From: Hyposmocoma kahamanoa
Lineage: Eukaryota > Arthropoda > Insecta > Lepidoptera > Cosmopterigidae
Direction: 5' to 3'
NCBI RefSeq assembly: GCF_003589595.1
Contig: NW_020653726.1
Location: forward strand, 12,577,807-12,641,806
Length of the DNA stretch: 64,000 bases
Position 1 is the first letter of the stretch, and every line of letters begins with the position of its first letter. Position numbers and translations under genes: made by a program. Below are positions 42,572 to 54,222 of the stretch, piece by piece. Under the pieces are notes generated by a model. The model saw only the letters and a program-made list of their open reading frames with translations, had not been told where the DNA came from and searched no databases.

Positions 42572-42913
42572 TGCAGTGAGGGTTTCATCGCTGCACTAGG
42601 TTCCTTCGCGTTTGGATACCACTTTCCACTTAACATCAGGTGGAGTGGAGTCATTTGCCTGTCATGTATAAAAAAAAAAAAATAATAACAACCTGTACTT
42701 CGTTTTTTTACAATTAGAACAGCAATGAAGCAGTGATCATCCTTCTCTCAGATCTGAATCAAAATGATCATAATTTGTAGTCTAGCGGGGTGCGCCACCA
42801 GTAGACACAGCTGGATATTATGCTTTACGTCTAATTAACCTGTTGTCTTAAGTCATTTTTTTTGGCAGTGCAAATAAATAAATCATAATAATAATCACAA
42901 TAAGAATAATTTT

Positions 42914-43212
42914 TAGTAGCAGTAGAGCTCCTTGTGAAAGAGTTCATTCAGAGTGGCACTGCCAACTTACCTATTTCTGCCACTAAGCAGTAATGTCAGC
43001 ATTACTGTGTTCCGGTTTTGAAGAGTAAGGGCCCTGGTGAAATTACAAATACATAGACTTGTCAACTTATGTCTTAGGAAGATGGGTACAGTGGCAGTGC
43101 ACCTCAGATATTTGCGATTTAAAGCTCTGAGTGGCACTGCAACTGTTGCGTGGAAAGGCGTGTAGCTTACCATCAGGCGCACGACTTGTTCGTCCTGTCA
43201 ATTAATATTGTT
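42914..43212 (+). repeat. Family-2 repeat, nearly full length
   Basis: Runs from GTAGCAGTAGAGCTCCTTGT through GGTGAAATTACAAATACATA and TTTAAAGCTCTGAGTGGCAC to CGCACGACTTGTTCGTCC. With 53936-54222 it best represents the family. An internal dyad, GCAGTAATG...CATTACTG, is conserved. Confidence 0.85.
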
Positions 43213-44830
43213 ACTCGTATATGAAAATAAGATACATAAGATACATGCATGATAAGATACAATACCTATATCAGAAATAATTTGCAATGTTTATTCCAGT
43301 TTTTCTATTAAGTACACTATAGAAATTTGACCGTTGCACAGGGTGGGATTAGTAAATTTAGCATTTTCTCTCAAGACGGCATGGGTTCTTAGCATACCAA
43401 AAGTCAAGCGTGACCACCGGTGGTACACTAGTTCTGATAATCCAATTGTCCGTGCTCCACCTGTGGTGCACCTCGAGGTGAACGAGTTAGGGAAAAATCG
43501 TAAGAATTGATGACAAATGATACTATAATATGTTATTACTTTATTAAATGTTTCCGTTTATTGTTTAGAACCTGTTTCTTAGAGAATAATAAAGACAGAA
43601 GACCTTTATTTAATCTTTGAAAACTAATGCTAAAAAAACGTAATAATTACACAAAGATAGTAAATACTTTTGAGAATATTTTTCGCAGTATTTATTAAAT
43701 AGCGTCGCTTGAAACGCAAACCGCATGAAATGGCACCTAATAAAAGACCGTAATATGACTCAAAAGACATAAAATGCTGTGCAACCAAAATAGAATCAAA
43801 TTGCGGGTAATTTAGGGCGAAATTGAACCAATCTTTATGAAGCCTCTCCATTGAACTTTAATCATTAAACGTGATTACGTGGGTAACAGCTTTCTTTGAA
43901 CACTGTACATATTGCTTATTTCTATACATTGAAATAACGATCGGCGTCCTACGCAAGGAACGTTCTGGAACATCCCAGGTTGCCCGGGCTATCACTACCT
44001 ACCTCCTATTTGTATATCCTATAGATTTATGTCCCGTCGGAAGTTTCTGTATAGCTGTAATGATCGGTGCAGTCCCCGCCTGCGCGTTGCACTCCATATT
44101 ATTGACGTGAGATATTTGTACCCTAGCCCTAGCCTAGATTTCCCACCCTCAACCCTCCCAGTTTCATCCGGGGCGTCTACCTGGGTAGACGATAAATCAT
44201 TTCATTAGTGTCCCGTTTAATATTCTTTGTCATTAAATTCAGTGATAATGTCAGTGCTTCGTTTTGCAATCATAGCAAATTAACTTTGCGATTGTAATGA
44301 AAAGATTTCCATTCAGATTTTGTTTTGAAACCCTGCATTATGGAGCGTTATCACTATCATTGTAGAAATATTCTCTTGCTTTGTTTTCGAGTATTGTACA
44401 CAATAGTGTATCCACTCAGAAATTACGTTCCTAATCCTTTCACAGTATATACATTAGCCTTTGCAGCAGTGTTGGGCGTACAATTTTATATTATACTTAA
44501 TTGGGACAAAATTAGAGGGTCCCTTTCATACGAAGATACACTTCGATTACTTATTTAATTTCTCGTATTGCGAATAGTAACTTTTTTTGGAAGTTTTGTG
44601 TCATGTCCGTCCCCTTAAAACTAAATGTTACACCCCGTCAACCTTTCTCCGTCTTGTCTGAAGCAGTAAGCCGACTCAACAGGTTTGTTTTCTTATCTAA
44701 CTACTTCCTAAGTTTCTTTGTTCTAATTTAGAGCATTTCATTGTAATGTCATGCAGAGAGATGTAAGCTGAAACAAGAGAAGATTTTATGGTAAATGTTA
44801 ATTTTTAATAGGTAAAATTTATGTAACTAT
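43213..44830. other. No gene seen
   Basis: Mixed composition. Open frames at 43871-44110 and 44325-44558 (the latter with a hydrophobic stretch near its C-terminus) have no recognisable homology or supporting gene structure. Confidence 0.5.
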
Positions 44831-47800
44831 TTTTGTGGAATGTTCTTATTAACGTTATTTTTATTAAATGTGTGCTTGGGCGGCATCTGAAATTTTATGC
44901 AAAAGCAACCCCTCCCCGAGGGGCAAGGAGAGGGTTCAAACCCCCCTCTCCCCTGCTAAAAGGACATGCAGCGTCTGTGTGCATCCTGCATCCCCCTAAA
45001 ATTTTAGGTCTTCCTCTCACCTCATTGCGATGTGAACTTTGATTTTAGTCATAAATTATTTAGTATTCCAAATGATTAAGTTAGTTAATAATAATTTATG
45101 TTATCTTTTTATTTATTTAAATGCAATTCACTTTTACTTCCCCAAAGAGTTAATGTTAATTTTTAACAATAACAGTGCGTCGTAGAATTCAGTTATTGCA
45201 AAAAAAGTATTATCAAAATAATTACAAGTAAATTGATTAAATGTTCCGGAAATGCACCCCTCCCCGCGGGGTGCGGGAGCGGAAACACATCCTTTTCTTC
45301 TCCAGGGGCAGGTCCCCTCCCCCCCAATATCCTGCACACCCCTCCGTGGGCTAGGTCTCCCTCTCAGACCAATCGCTATCGATGATTCTCTCAAGCGCTG
45401 CCGATGCGTTTTATCCTATGTCCTTCTATTTAAATTTTATAATTTACCTAGACAGAGCAAAAACTAGCTTTAGTAGATACTGACCGGTGCTATAACATTG
45501 AGTATTATAGTAGGCGAAGTGATAGAAATTGAACAACTTTGAAAGTAATTAAGATGATTTAGTGTTTATTTTCTGAAAAATAAACAGCTGTTTTAGTATA
45601 AAACAAAACAAATGACAATCGTTAAATAGCAATGCACTTGCCATCGTGAATGTATTTATCTATTCAGTCGATACACTACAAAGGGCACCACTCTAGTCGG
45701 TTCTGAATTTTCCAGATATGCAACCTCCTCCCCGCGGGGTGAGGAGTAAGTTTCCTTGCCGCGTCTGCGCTTTGCGTTTCTTACAGCTTCCCCCGATCCC
45801 CTTATACTGCACTCGCGTAATATGTCCTGCGTCTGGATGCGTCCTGCACCCCTACCCATTCTAGGTTTCCTCTCTATGATCGATCAGTGCTGTTTCAAAC
45901 GCTGCCAATACTATTTACCTTAATCCTTTCAACTTAAAATTTTATAATTTATTTAAACTGAGGAACACAAGCCTGCAGAAATGATCAAAGGTAACATTGA
46001 ATAACATTATATAGATCAAAATTGTTATGATTATGACATTTATTATAATGTTGAGTTGGTGCAAAATAAAAAAAGTGTTTTAGTGCAGATTTAATCAGGT
46101 GACAATCGTTAAATGTAACGCAATGTACTTGCTATCGAGAATGTATTTAAATTTTTTATCGATACAAAACAAAAGGTAATCGGTTCTAATTTTTCCTACA
46201 TGCAACCCCTCCCCGCGGGGTAAGGGGTAAATTGCCTTGCCGCGTCTGCGCTTTGCGTTTCTTGCAGCTTCCCCCGGTCCCCTCACATTGCATTCGCGGA
46301 CATACTGCTTCTGCGTGCATCCTGCACCCCTGCCCTTTTTAGGTCCCCCTCTATGATTGATCAGTATATTTTTAAACGCCGCCGATATATACCTTGTCCC
46401 TTCAACTTTAAAAATTATAATTGTCATAGACAAAGGAGAACGAGCCTCTAGAACTGGTCGATGGTAACATTGAGTAACGCTCCATTATATTAAACCTGTG
46501 AAATGCAACAAGTTTGAACTTACTTCCAAAATGAAATTTTGAAATTGTCCATTTAGTGCAAAATAAAGCAAGTGACAATCGTTTAATGCAAAATTCACTT
46601 GCAATCGTAAATGTACTTAGTTTTTTCAAATGTTAAAATACAAATGGCGCCAAAATAGGCGGTTCTGAATTTTCTAGATATGCAACCCCTCCTCTCGGGG
46701 TAAGGGGTAAATTCGCTTACTGCGTCAGCGCTCAACGTTTCCTAGCTTCCCCCTGCCCCTTCACACTGCACTCGCGGAGATCCAGCGTCTGCGTGCATCC
46801 CATAGTCTTTTAGGCCCCCACTAAAATCGATCAGTGCCTTTTTAAAACAACGCTGATCATTTTTATTTTTTGCTTCAAATTTCAATAGTTTTATAATTCA
46901 CGTGGACAAATGAAAACGAACCTTTAGGACCGGTCGGTGATAACATTGACTAACGTTGTATTAGATTTTGATCTAATACAACTGGTGAAATGATAGAATT
47001 GCCATAAATTCGAAAATAAATGACGAAGTTTTGTAGTGTTCATTTGGTGCAGAACAAAATAGTGTTTTATTGCAGATTAAATCAAGTGACAATCGTTACA
47101 TAAACAATATATTTGCCATTGTGAATCTGACAAAAAATGGTGCAAAACCAATGGCACCAAAATAGTCGGTTCAAAATTTTCCAGACATGCAACCCCTCCC
47201 TGCGGGGTAAGGGGTAAATTCCCTTGCCGCGTTTGCGCTTTGCGTTTCCTGCAGCTTCCCCCGGTCCCCTCTCACTGCATTCGTAGACATCCAGTACATG
47301 ATGCATCCACGCGCCCCTCTAGAACATCAGGTCTTCTAGTCCCTTATTGCGTTTTATTGTGATCGTTGCCATAAATTTTGTTCAATTCGAATTGATTATG
47401 CTTTATATTGTCTTATTATCACTTTAAATGCCATTCACTTTTTTTACTATTGCATTTAAAGGAATCGACAAACCTCTTGCTTTTAACAATGACACTGTGT
47501 CGTAAGAATTGTTGCACTAATTAATATTCAACGTTACAAAATTACTTGAAACGTGTTAGTATTAAAATTGTCCACATATGCACCCCTCCCCTCCGGGTAC
47601 GGGGGAGGGGACACATCCCTATCCTCTCCTGAGGGTAAGTCCCCTCCCCCGGGTACACTACCTACATCCCCTACCGACTCTAGGTCCCCCTCTCAGGTCA
47701 ATCGATTACTCTCTCTAGTGCTGCCAATGCACTTTACCCTTTGTCCAATCTAACATTAAATTTAATAATTCATATAGCTTTCTGATATAGCATTAAAACG

Positions 47801-48150
47801 AACATCTGTCGTAACTGTGGTCGATCATAACATTGAATAATGCTACGTTTGATGGAAGTAATGGAACTGTGGAAGTGCTACAAGTTTGAAAGTAAGTGAC
47901 AATGTTGTTAAAGTGTTCATTTATGCAGAATAAAGCAATTGACAACCCTTAACAAGGCAAAGAATGTTCTTGCCGTCGGTTTGGCAGCTTCACTCGGTCT
48001 CCGTACACTGGATTCGTAAATCAGCTCGTCCACCGTAAACCTGTACTAAACCCGTGATCACGTTCAATATCGACGAATTTCAAAATGGTGGCCAATTAGG
48101 AAATGCACCTCCTCCCCGCGGGGCATTTTCCACTCAGGCTTCCTGCTGCT
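44830..48150 (+). repeat. Tandem array of ~480-bp units with GC-rich palindromic cores
   Basis: A GC-rich core related to GCAACCCCTCCCCGCGGGGT recurs at about 44905, 45253, 45719, 46200, 46680, 47189, 47579 and 48105 (steps 348, 466, 481, 480, 509, 390 and 526). Four central units (45719-47189) share CTTGCCGCGTCTGCGCTTTG, GCAGCTTCCCCCGGTCCCCT and an AT-rich part with GTGACAATCGTTAAATG. The units at 45253 and 47579 form a second subtype (ACACATCC...TCCTCT/TTCTCC...CCCCTCCCCC), giving an A-B-B-B-B-A order with partial units at the ends. Each core can fold on itself. Minus-strand frames in several B units share RGPGEAARNAKRRRGK-like text. Function unknown. Confidence 0.85.
46955..46982. repeat. 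Perfect inverted repeat, 12-bp arms, 4-base loop, in one array unit
   Basis: GTTGTATTAGAT and its complement around TTTG. The equivalent position of neighbouring units lacks the symmetry, so it arose after the units diverged. Confidence 0.85.
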
Positions 48151-48154
48151 GCTT

Positions 48155-48477
48155 TTTTGTACAGCTTACTCCACACCTTTAACATGGGTGGTTATTAAAA
48201 TAGCAGACTAATATAAATACGCTCGTTCGCTGGGCTCATTCCGATGATAAAGTAAAATGTGCATAGTGAAGCTGTGAATGTACGAAGCTTTATTTGTTGT
48301 TTTACAAAGATGAAACACGAGGTCCATTACGTACACGTATACACCCCATGCGCCAAATCACTTCCAAAACGCACTACCGATTGACGATCTCGGTGTGGGC
48401 GCTAGGCGAGCAACTTCCGGGTTCAATTCCGGGTATAGTTGGAATATTTTCTTCAAATTTGAAATTTGACTCCATCT
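48155..48477. other. No gene seen
   Basis: A block at about 48380-48440 has CTTCCGGGTTCAATTCCGGG, a B-box-like string, so a SINE-head fragment is possible; no A box or body was recognised. Confidence 0.35.
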
Positions 48478-48598
48478 GATTTTTATTTCCAACAAAAAAA
48501 AGAATCATCGAAGTGGCTACATAAATGTCAGAGTAATCATTTAACACAGACAAAAATATACTTTCGAATTGAGAACCTTTTGAAATCAGTCAAAAAAG
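48478..48598 (-). repeat. Family-5 repeat fragment
   Basis: Plus-strand text TTTCCAACAAAAAAAAGAAT, then TTTCGAATTGAGAACC, then TTTTGAAATCAGTCAAAAAA, matching the arm at 5856-6080. Confidence 0.7.
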
Positions 48599-48599
48599 T

Positions 48600-49112
48600 T
48601 TTCAATAAACCTGAAAATAGCACAAAGTAATAAATTTTAATATTACGTAAAAAAACATTGGAAAAAATCGCAGTTTTTTTTAACACGCACAAGTTACTAG
48701 TAGTCGAGTATTCGGCTAAAGTTCACAATTTACCGTGAATAGATGTCGAATATGAAAGCGAGTTCTTAAAATATTTTTTTTTCTTCTTTTATACCCCGAG
48801 TTGGCATGACATGTTATGATTTTTATATTTAAAACATACATACATACTTCGGCTCTCTATAACTCCTGAAGGTCTAATGACGACCAGGAATATGACAACG
48901 GGATCTCAGTACTGTGAACAGCTAGAAGTTTAAAATTCAAACTCACACGATATTATATGCTATAGTTTCGGTAGAAAATTATTAAAACTACAATTTTTTT
49001 TATGTCCAAAATTTCTACATATTTCGCTGTCTATAAATGATAAAAGTTAATTTAAATGTTATATGAAATTACAAATTACATTTTAAAACTTTTTTCTATG
49101 TTAGCAAGTAAT
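48600..49112. other. No gene seen
   Basis: AT-rich; nothing recognised. Confidence 0.6.
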
Positions 49113-49114
49113 GG

Positions 49115-49332
49115 GTCGAACTAGTCGTGCTCCTGACAGTAAATGACACGCATATCACAAAGATCTGAGGACTAGCACCACGCGCGCCACCCTGAGACAT
49201 TAGGTGAAAGTCCCATTTGCCTATAATTTCACCAGCACCCTTACCCCTCAAAACTGAAACGCAGTAATGCACACATTACGGCTTAGCGGCAGAAATAAGT
49301 ATGGTGTCAATACTTCCCGAGACGAACTATTA
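49115..49332 (-). repeat. Family-2 repeat, truncated
   Basis: Plus text GTAAATGACACGCATATCAC, CAAAGATCTGAGGACTAGCA, AATTTCACCAGCACCCTTAC, AAAACTGAAACGCAGTAATG and GCGGCAGAAATAAGTATGG. The end with the GAGCTCC block is lost. Confidence 0.8.
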
Positions 49333-51128
49333 AATTTATTTTATTATATACATATATATTTATATATTTTATACTTAAAAATTTCGGCAACCCCGGTATC
49401 ACGGGACTTTTTCGACAAAAAAGCGCGTTCCATATTAAACAACAAAAGCGTAGGTAAATAAGTGTCCGATTATCTGACAACTCGTCACCACTACCACAGA
49501 TTACTTAATAGTTTGCCACAACTCATGTAACATCCTGGATAATAAAATTAAAAATAGCTAGTCGATATCGACAATCGATCGCGGAGCTAGCGGCTGCGTG
49601 CACGCACCCCATACTAATGAGATGTTTGCTACAGTTGATTCGTAACAACCTACGTGACCGCCGCTACCATCCAAAAACTACTAAACGAGCGTAAAACTGT
49701 ATCCTTTAAGAATTTAAATCCATTAAATACCCAAATATATGGCTAAAACGTTTTAAATACAATCGTAAAATCGATTTTACTACTTACGTTTAAAGCTACT
49801 TGGAGGTAACTAAATGTTTCGAAATGTGATTTTAAAGCAAATAAACTTAAAAGTCTCTAAAATGTGAAACAAACACACGACATTGCCAAAGCAGTTAAAC
49901 GGGAGAACAGCGAATAACTTCTGTCGGTCCGCAGCGTTGATGCAATGTCTGTATAAAGCAAACCAAAGAAACAGAAATTGGAAATGAAACTATTTTTTCG
50001 GATCTAAATCGCGTATATTTACATCCAAAAATTGTAAACGGCCCGAAACGCTAGTTTATTTGAAAAAACAAATAAGTATACTCAATTCGGTTGCGAAAAA
50101 ATTGTTTCATTTCCTACGACGTGTGATAATCTCGTAAACCTAAGAATTCAAAAAGAAACAAAAATCTCCTTCTCATTATGTCGACGCTTCTTATATTTTA
50201 GGACTAGATTGACTTTGAACAGTATGTTGTCACTTCGATAGCGCTATCAAAGATTTGCCGTCGTACAGGTGTTAGGGTACAAGGGCAACAACAGCAAGTA
50301 TTGCATGGACTGTGTTGGGGCAATGCAATCACATCAGGTTAATCTTATCTCTGCAGCGACCTACTGAGTGGGAAGTCGATTCAAGGACTTCCTCACGGGC
50401 CATCGCGGTTTGTAACTTGGTGGTAGTTGCTTTTGAGGGATGGTCCAGAAGCAAGCAACTTTGTAAAAATCTCTTAACGTTTTTATTTTTAAAAGTAAGT
50501 AATACTACTTACTTTTAAAAATAAAAAATGCCCGTTATACCAAAATATCACATTCGCAATTTTAAAAGTAATTTTCTGTCATGTCCCATAGTCGTGAGAC
50601 GTGGGTCGTTCGTCATTGTTTACTGTATAGTATACATATATTAAATCGTTAAATGTTAAAAAACAATAAAGCAACAATTTAGCTAGTACTTACTTTTATA
50701 AACATATTATTTGTGTCAATAAACTTTTGTATATAAGACGCAATTGACACCAAAAGTTTACAATAAAGATCAAATTTAAATTAGCCTGTAAAAAAATCAT
50801 AAGTACTAAACATTACGAGATATTGTCCGATTTTGAGCCTTACTAACTATGTTGCTAAGAGAACTGGAAAACAGGTTTACTGTGATGGTACACGCCCACC
50901 AATTTACACGATGTGAAAGTGGATCACAATAATATAACCAATATTATAATATCATAGAGAAACTGATACTGCACTAAATTGGCATAATATGTAAGTCCAT
51001 TACTACGCCTAAGATATTGTGTAAAAAGGTCATCAGTAATCATACTCTTAGACACTTTATAGCAAATTTGTTATCCAACTTCAAAAATTTGACTTACTAG
51101 AATGAAATTATAAGATACATTAATAGCT
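49333..51128. other. No gene seen; one large snap-back hairpin
   Basis: A GC-richer spot at 49555-49640 (GATCGCGGAGCTAGCGGCTG). The hairpin at 50480-50527 is listed separately. No conserved coding text found. Confidence 0.5.
50480..50527. repeat. Perfect inverted repeat, 22-bp arms, 4-base loop
   Basis: Arm 50480-50501 (TTTTTATTTTTAAAAGTAAG plus two bases) is exactly complementary to 50506-50527 around ATAC. Confidence 0.95.
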
Positions 51129-51129
51129 A

Positions 51130-51655
51130 TATTTAATATTATAGTAAATAAATATTAGACAACATCACATACATAGCTCTGATCCCAAAGTACCTTGTTT
51201 TTTATAATACTAAGTGACGGGACGACAAGTCGTGTGTCTAGTGGTAAGCCTATCCCTAACAGTTGCAGTGCCATTCAGATCAGAGAGAGATTCAGAAAGA
51301 TCTGAGACATAAGTTGACAAGTACCATATGCCTGTAATTTCACCAGCACCCTTACCCTTCGAAACCGTGTCGCAGTAATGCTCACGTTACTGGTTGGCAG
51401 CAAAAATAGGTAAGGTGGCAGTACTTCCCTGGACGAACTCTTTCAAAAGGAGCTCTTGTGCTACTAATCTAAAGCACTTGTGTTATGAAAATCGGAGATA
51501 ACGACGTTACCACAAACACCCAGACCCGAGACAGAATAGATAAGGCAATTTTTCTATGGTTTTTCTACATTGACCCAGCTGTGGATAGAATCTCAGATAG
51601 AGCAACCTCATAAAAACCGATGTGCAAGCCACTCGACCACTGAGGTCGTCAGATT
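51130..51655 (-). repeat. tRNA-derived SINE (family 3) split by a family-2 repeat
   Basis: The minus strand from 51655 reads GACGACCTCAGTGGTCGAG (A-box-like head), GTCTCGGGTCTGGGTGTTTG and CATAACACAAGTGCTTTAG. After the insert it continues GGTACTTTGGGATCAGAGC and ATGTATGTGATGTTGTCTAA to an AT tail near 51130. The B-box region is decayed (GAGATTCTATCC). The family-2 repeat between 51197 and 51466 must be younger than the SINE. Confidence 0.75.
51197..51466 (-). repeat. Family-2 repeat inserted in a SINE
   Basis: Plus text ACGGGACGACAAGTCGTGTG, TAACAGTTGCAGTGCC, ATGCCTGTAATTTCACCAGC, CAGTAATGCTCACGTTACTG and GGAGCTCTTGTGCTACT. The TTTTTTATAATACTAAGTGA end is present, so this copy is near full length apart from an internal gap. 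Confidence 0.8.
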
Positions 51656-51669
51656 ATACGTACTCTAAG

Positions 51670-51750
51670 CTACTTTAATAGCTAGCATTTGTGGCAGACA
51701 ACCACACCAATTGCCTAGTCTCAAACCAGGGAGTTCCTTGTACTATTAAT
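51670..51750 (+). repeat. Dispersed repeat shared with 20715-20800
   Basis: GGCAGACAACCACACCAATT, GTCTCAAACCAGGGAG and CCTTGTACTATTAATACCAG match the earlier copy. Confidence 0.55.
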
Positions 51751-53100
51751 ACCAGAGCAACAGAAGTCACTCTGAAGCACTACTCTGAAGTACAGAACAC
51801 CCAAAACAGAATTAATTATTAAAGTTTATCTCATAAGAATCTATACAACTTCAAATGGCGTTGGTTGATTCCTCATAATAGTGAAATTGTTGAATCAATC
51901 GCTTTGGAAAAATATATAATCAAATTGAAGATATACACTGATTACTATATGGTGTGAAAACACGATTCCCAAAAATTTTCTCAATAGAAAAAAAAACACA
52001 AACTTACCTTGAAATTTTACAAGAAAACCACTGTATTCAATAGGTAATTTACATATACCAATTTTCTTTTTTAAATTAACTGAAATAAATAGAACTCTTA
52101 TAGTACTGTACGATGTACATTTTTTTTTCAAGCCTTTAATTTCATTTGTAGAAAAATAACTTCTGAAATTAAGCCAAAATCAAGCCAGCACCGGGAATCG
52201 AATCCATCTAAAGCTGACAGCGTAAAAAAATATAAACATAGAAATATACATAATATAGAGACGAAGAACCAAAATGCAAGTTACAAAATTTCAAGCAAAT
52301 ATGATATCAAATTGGTTGGAAAGCCTTTTAATAAAACATACAGATGCTGATCAATTTTAACATAATATTAAAAAACTTACAAAACCAAACTTACAATTCA
52401 AGAATTATTTCAACGTTGAGTGATTGACTCTTCGGTTATAAAATAATGTTCTTGTCATCAAACAGTTGCATAGTGGTCGTTATACGTAGTTGATTTTTTC
52501 ATAATACAGTTACATTTGTCAGCTTTATTTTTATTTTATCTGGAAGCAACCTCGATTTGTTGCTGTTTAACTAACAAAGCATAGCAATTAACCGAATTAT
52601 AGTGTAATACAAAAGTAAAAAAGTGAAATTAGAAAGCATCCACAAAAGAATGCAACAAGACTTTTCATGTATGTATTTTAACAAAACTTATACAATAGTT
52701 CAATGTTTGGAACAGAATGGCTTATTCATATCATATATTTGTATCGTTTCGAGGGTTTTATCGGAGTTTGGAAGCGCGGGCGGGACGCGCCGACAGATTG
52801 TCCGCCCACGATCGGCGCCCGCGCAGGTGCCGTCCATATCCCCGCCGCTCTCTGCTTAAATCCGCCAGTGCATAGATCATGCAACAGTGGATCAGTTCTC
52901 TTTTAGGAAGTCGTAATCTGAACAACATCAAACAAATGCAACTTAAAATTGCTACAGGATTCCATAGAGAACAAAATCGGAAACATGCAATTTGAAACTT
53001 AATTAAAAACATTTGTTTCACAAAATCAAAGTAAATAATGGACATGATAGCCAAATGACAAAATATCAATAATTTTTAAAAACCTGACTACTTTTGTAAA
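51751..53100. other. No gene seen apart from a GC island
   Basis: AT-rich except the GC-rich spot at 52745-52865. A B-box-like GGGAATCGAATCC at about 52193 hints at a SINE remnant. No coding exon could be supported. Confidence 0.5.
52745..52865. promoter_or_regulatory. Isolated GC-rich patch, candidate promoter or CpG spot
   Basis: About 120 bp rich in CG and GCGC words (GGAAGCGCGGGCGGGACGCG, CGCCCACGATCGGCGCCCGC) inside AT-rich sequence, about 4.3 kb upstream of the 7B2 exons. It could be a promoter or first-exon region, or DNA-transposon debris like the other CG-rich spots. No TATA or initiator is convincing. Confidence 0.25.
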
Positions 53101-53104
53101 GCCG

Positions 53105-53655
53105 TTGTAGCCTACCACCGTCCACCGTCTCTCAAGCAGAGGCCATGTGTTCGAATTCGGGCTTGCACCTCTAAGTTTTTGGAAATTTACGTGCGAAATT
53201 TAATTTAGAATAGAATAGAATAGAATAGAATAGAATACATTTATTACAAAACACCACAACACAATAATAAACAGTAAAAAATTAAAAGTAAAAAAAAAAT
53301 AAAATAAAACAGAACTAAATTAAACTTAAAACAAACTAAATTAAAACAAACAGAAAATAAATAACAAAAAAGAAAGTAAATAAAATTAATTAAAAATAAA
53401 ATCTTGGCAATAAATAATTATTCGACCATAAAGCTGGTCAACACTATTGCTGTACGAAGTAGTAGTAGAATTTGAACTTTTCCATGAGCTTTTCCGTGAA
53501 CGAAAACATCGTGATGAAGCCTGCACGTCGAAGAAAGTTGACAACGCTCGGAAAACATGTTGAAGTCCCCGCATTGAGCCAGCCTAGCGGAATATGGCCT
53601 AAATCCTAAAAGTAGACCCATGCCCAGCAGTGAGATATATAAAAAACGTTGATGA
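53105..53655 (+). repeat. SINE family 4, split by an insert
   Basis: The head GTAGCCTACCACCGTCCACC, B-box-like TGTGTTCGAATTCGGGC and GCACCTCTAAGTTTTTGG end near 53200. The body resumes at about 53476 (TTCCATGAGCTTTTCCGTGA, GAACGAAAACATCGTGATG) and ends CCCATGCCCAGCAGTGAGAT, then GTTGATGATGAC. It is the most complete family-4 copy here. Confidence 0.75.
53203..53475 (-). mobile_element. Insert with (TTCTA)n tail inside the SINE
   Basis: Begins on plus with TAGAATAGAATAGAATAGAA, then ACATTTATTACAAAACACC, and runs to CTGTACGAAGTAGTAGTAG. Read minus, it ends in TGTATTC followed by a TTCTA pentamer array, the style of a 5'-truncated non-LTR retrotransposon with a simple-repeat tail. Coding content was not recognised. 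Confidence 0.55.
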
Positions 53656-53930
53656 TGACTCCTTTTGTAATTAAAGCTTCAAAATTACTCATAATACCTA
53701 TCAAAGAAAGGGTAAATTTTGTACATTTACTCATGTTCACACGTAATTCTATATATTATTCTATGATCGTAGAAAGCTTGAATGAACGTTAGTGAATGGA
53801 GGACTGTAGCGATCAGAGTATGTTCTGTCTGGCCATGTTTATTGCCTGACCACTAACCGGTACCTTATCTTATCCCAGAGTCGGAATAAGGAAAAAATTG
53901 AGTACGATAAAACATTGAATGGAAAGAAAA
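53656..53930. other. No gene seen
   Basis: AT-rich; nothing recognised. Confidence 0.6.
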
Positions 53931-53935
53931 TTTTG

Positions 53936-54222
53936 TAGTAGTAGAGCTTGTGACGTTCGTTCGTTCAGGGAAATACTGCCAGCTTACCTAATTCTGCCAC
54001 CAAGCAGTAATGTTTTTCGGTTTTGAAGGGAAAGAGTGCCGGTGAAATTACAGGCACATAGGACTTAACAACGTATGTCTCAGGGTGACAGGCGAAGTAG
54101 CAGTGTCCCTTAGGTCTTTGCAATTTAAAGCTATGAATGGCACTGCAACTGCTATGAACAAGCGTGTCGCTGAACACCAGACACGCGACTTGTTCGTCCC
54201 GTTACTTGGTAATCAAAAAAAT
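53936..54222 (+). repeat. Family-2 repeat, nearly full length
   Basis: From GTAGTAGAGCTTGTGACG through GTGCCGGTGAAATTACAGGC, TCTCAGGGTGACAGGCGAAG and AAGCTATGAATGGCACTGC to GCGACTTGTTCGTCCCGTTA and a A-rich end. Confidence 0.85.

Noticed and set aside
44325..44558. 77-codon frame with a hydrophobic segment
   Set aside because: No homology, no splice or neighbour support; hydrophobic text arises readily in AT-rich DNA.
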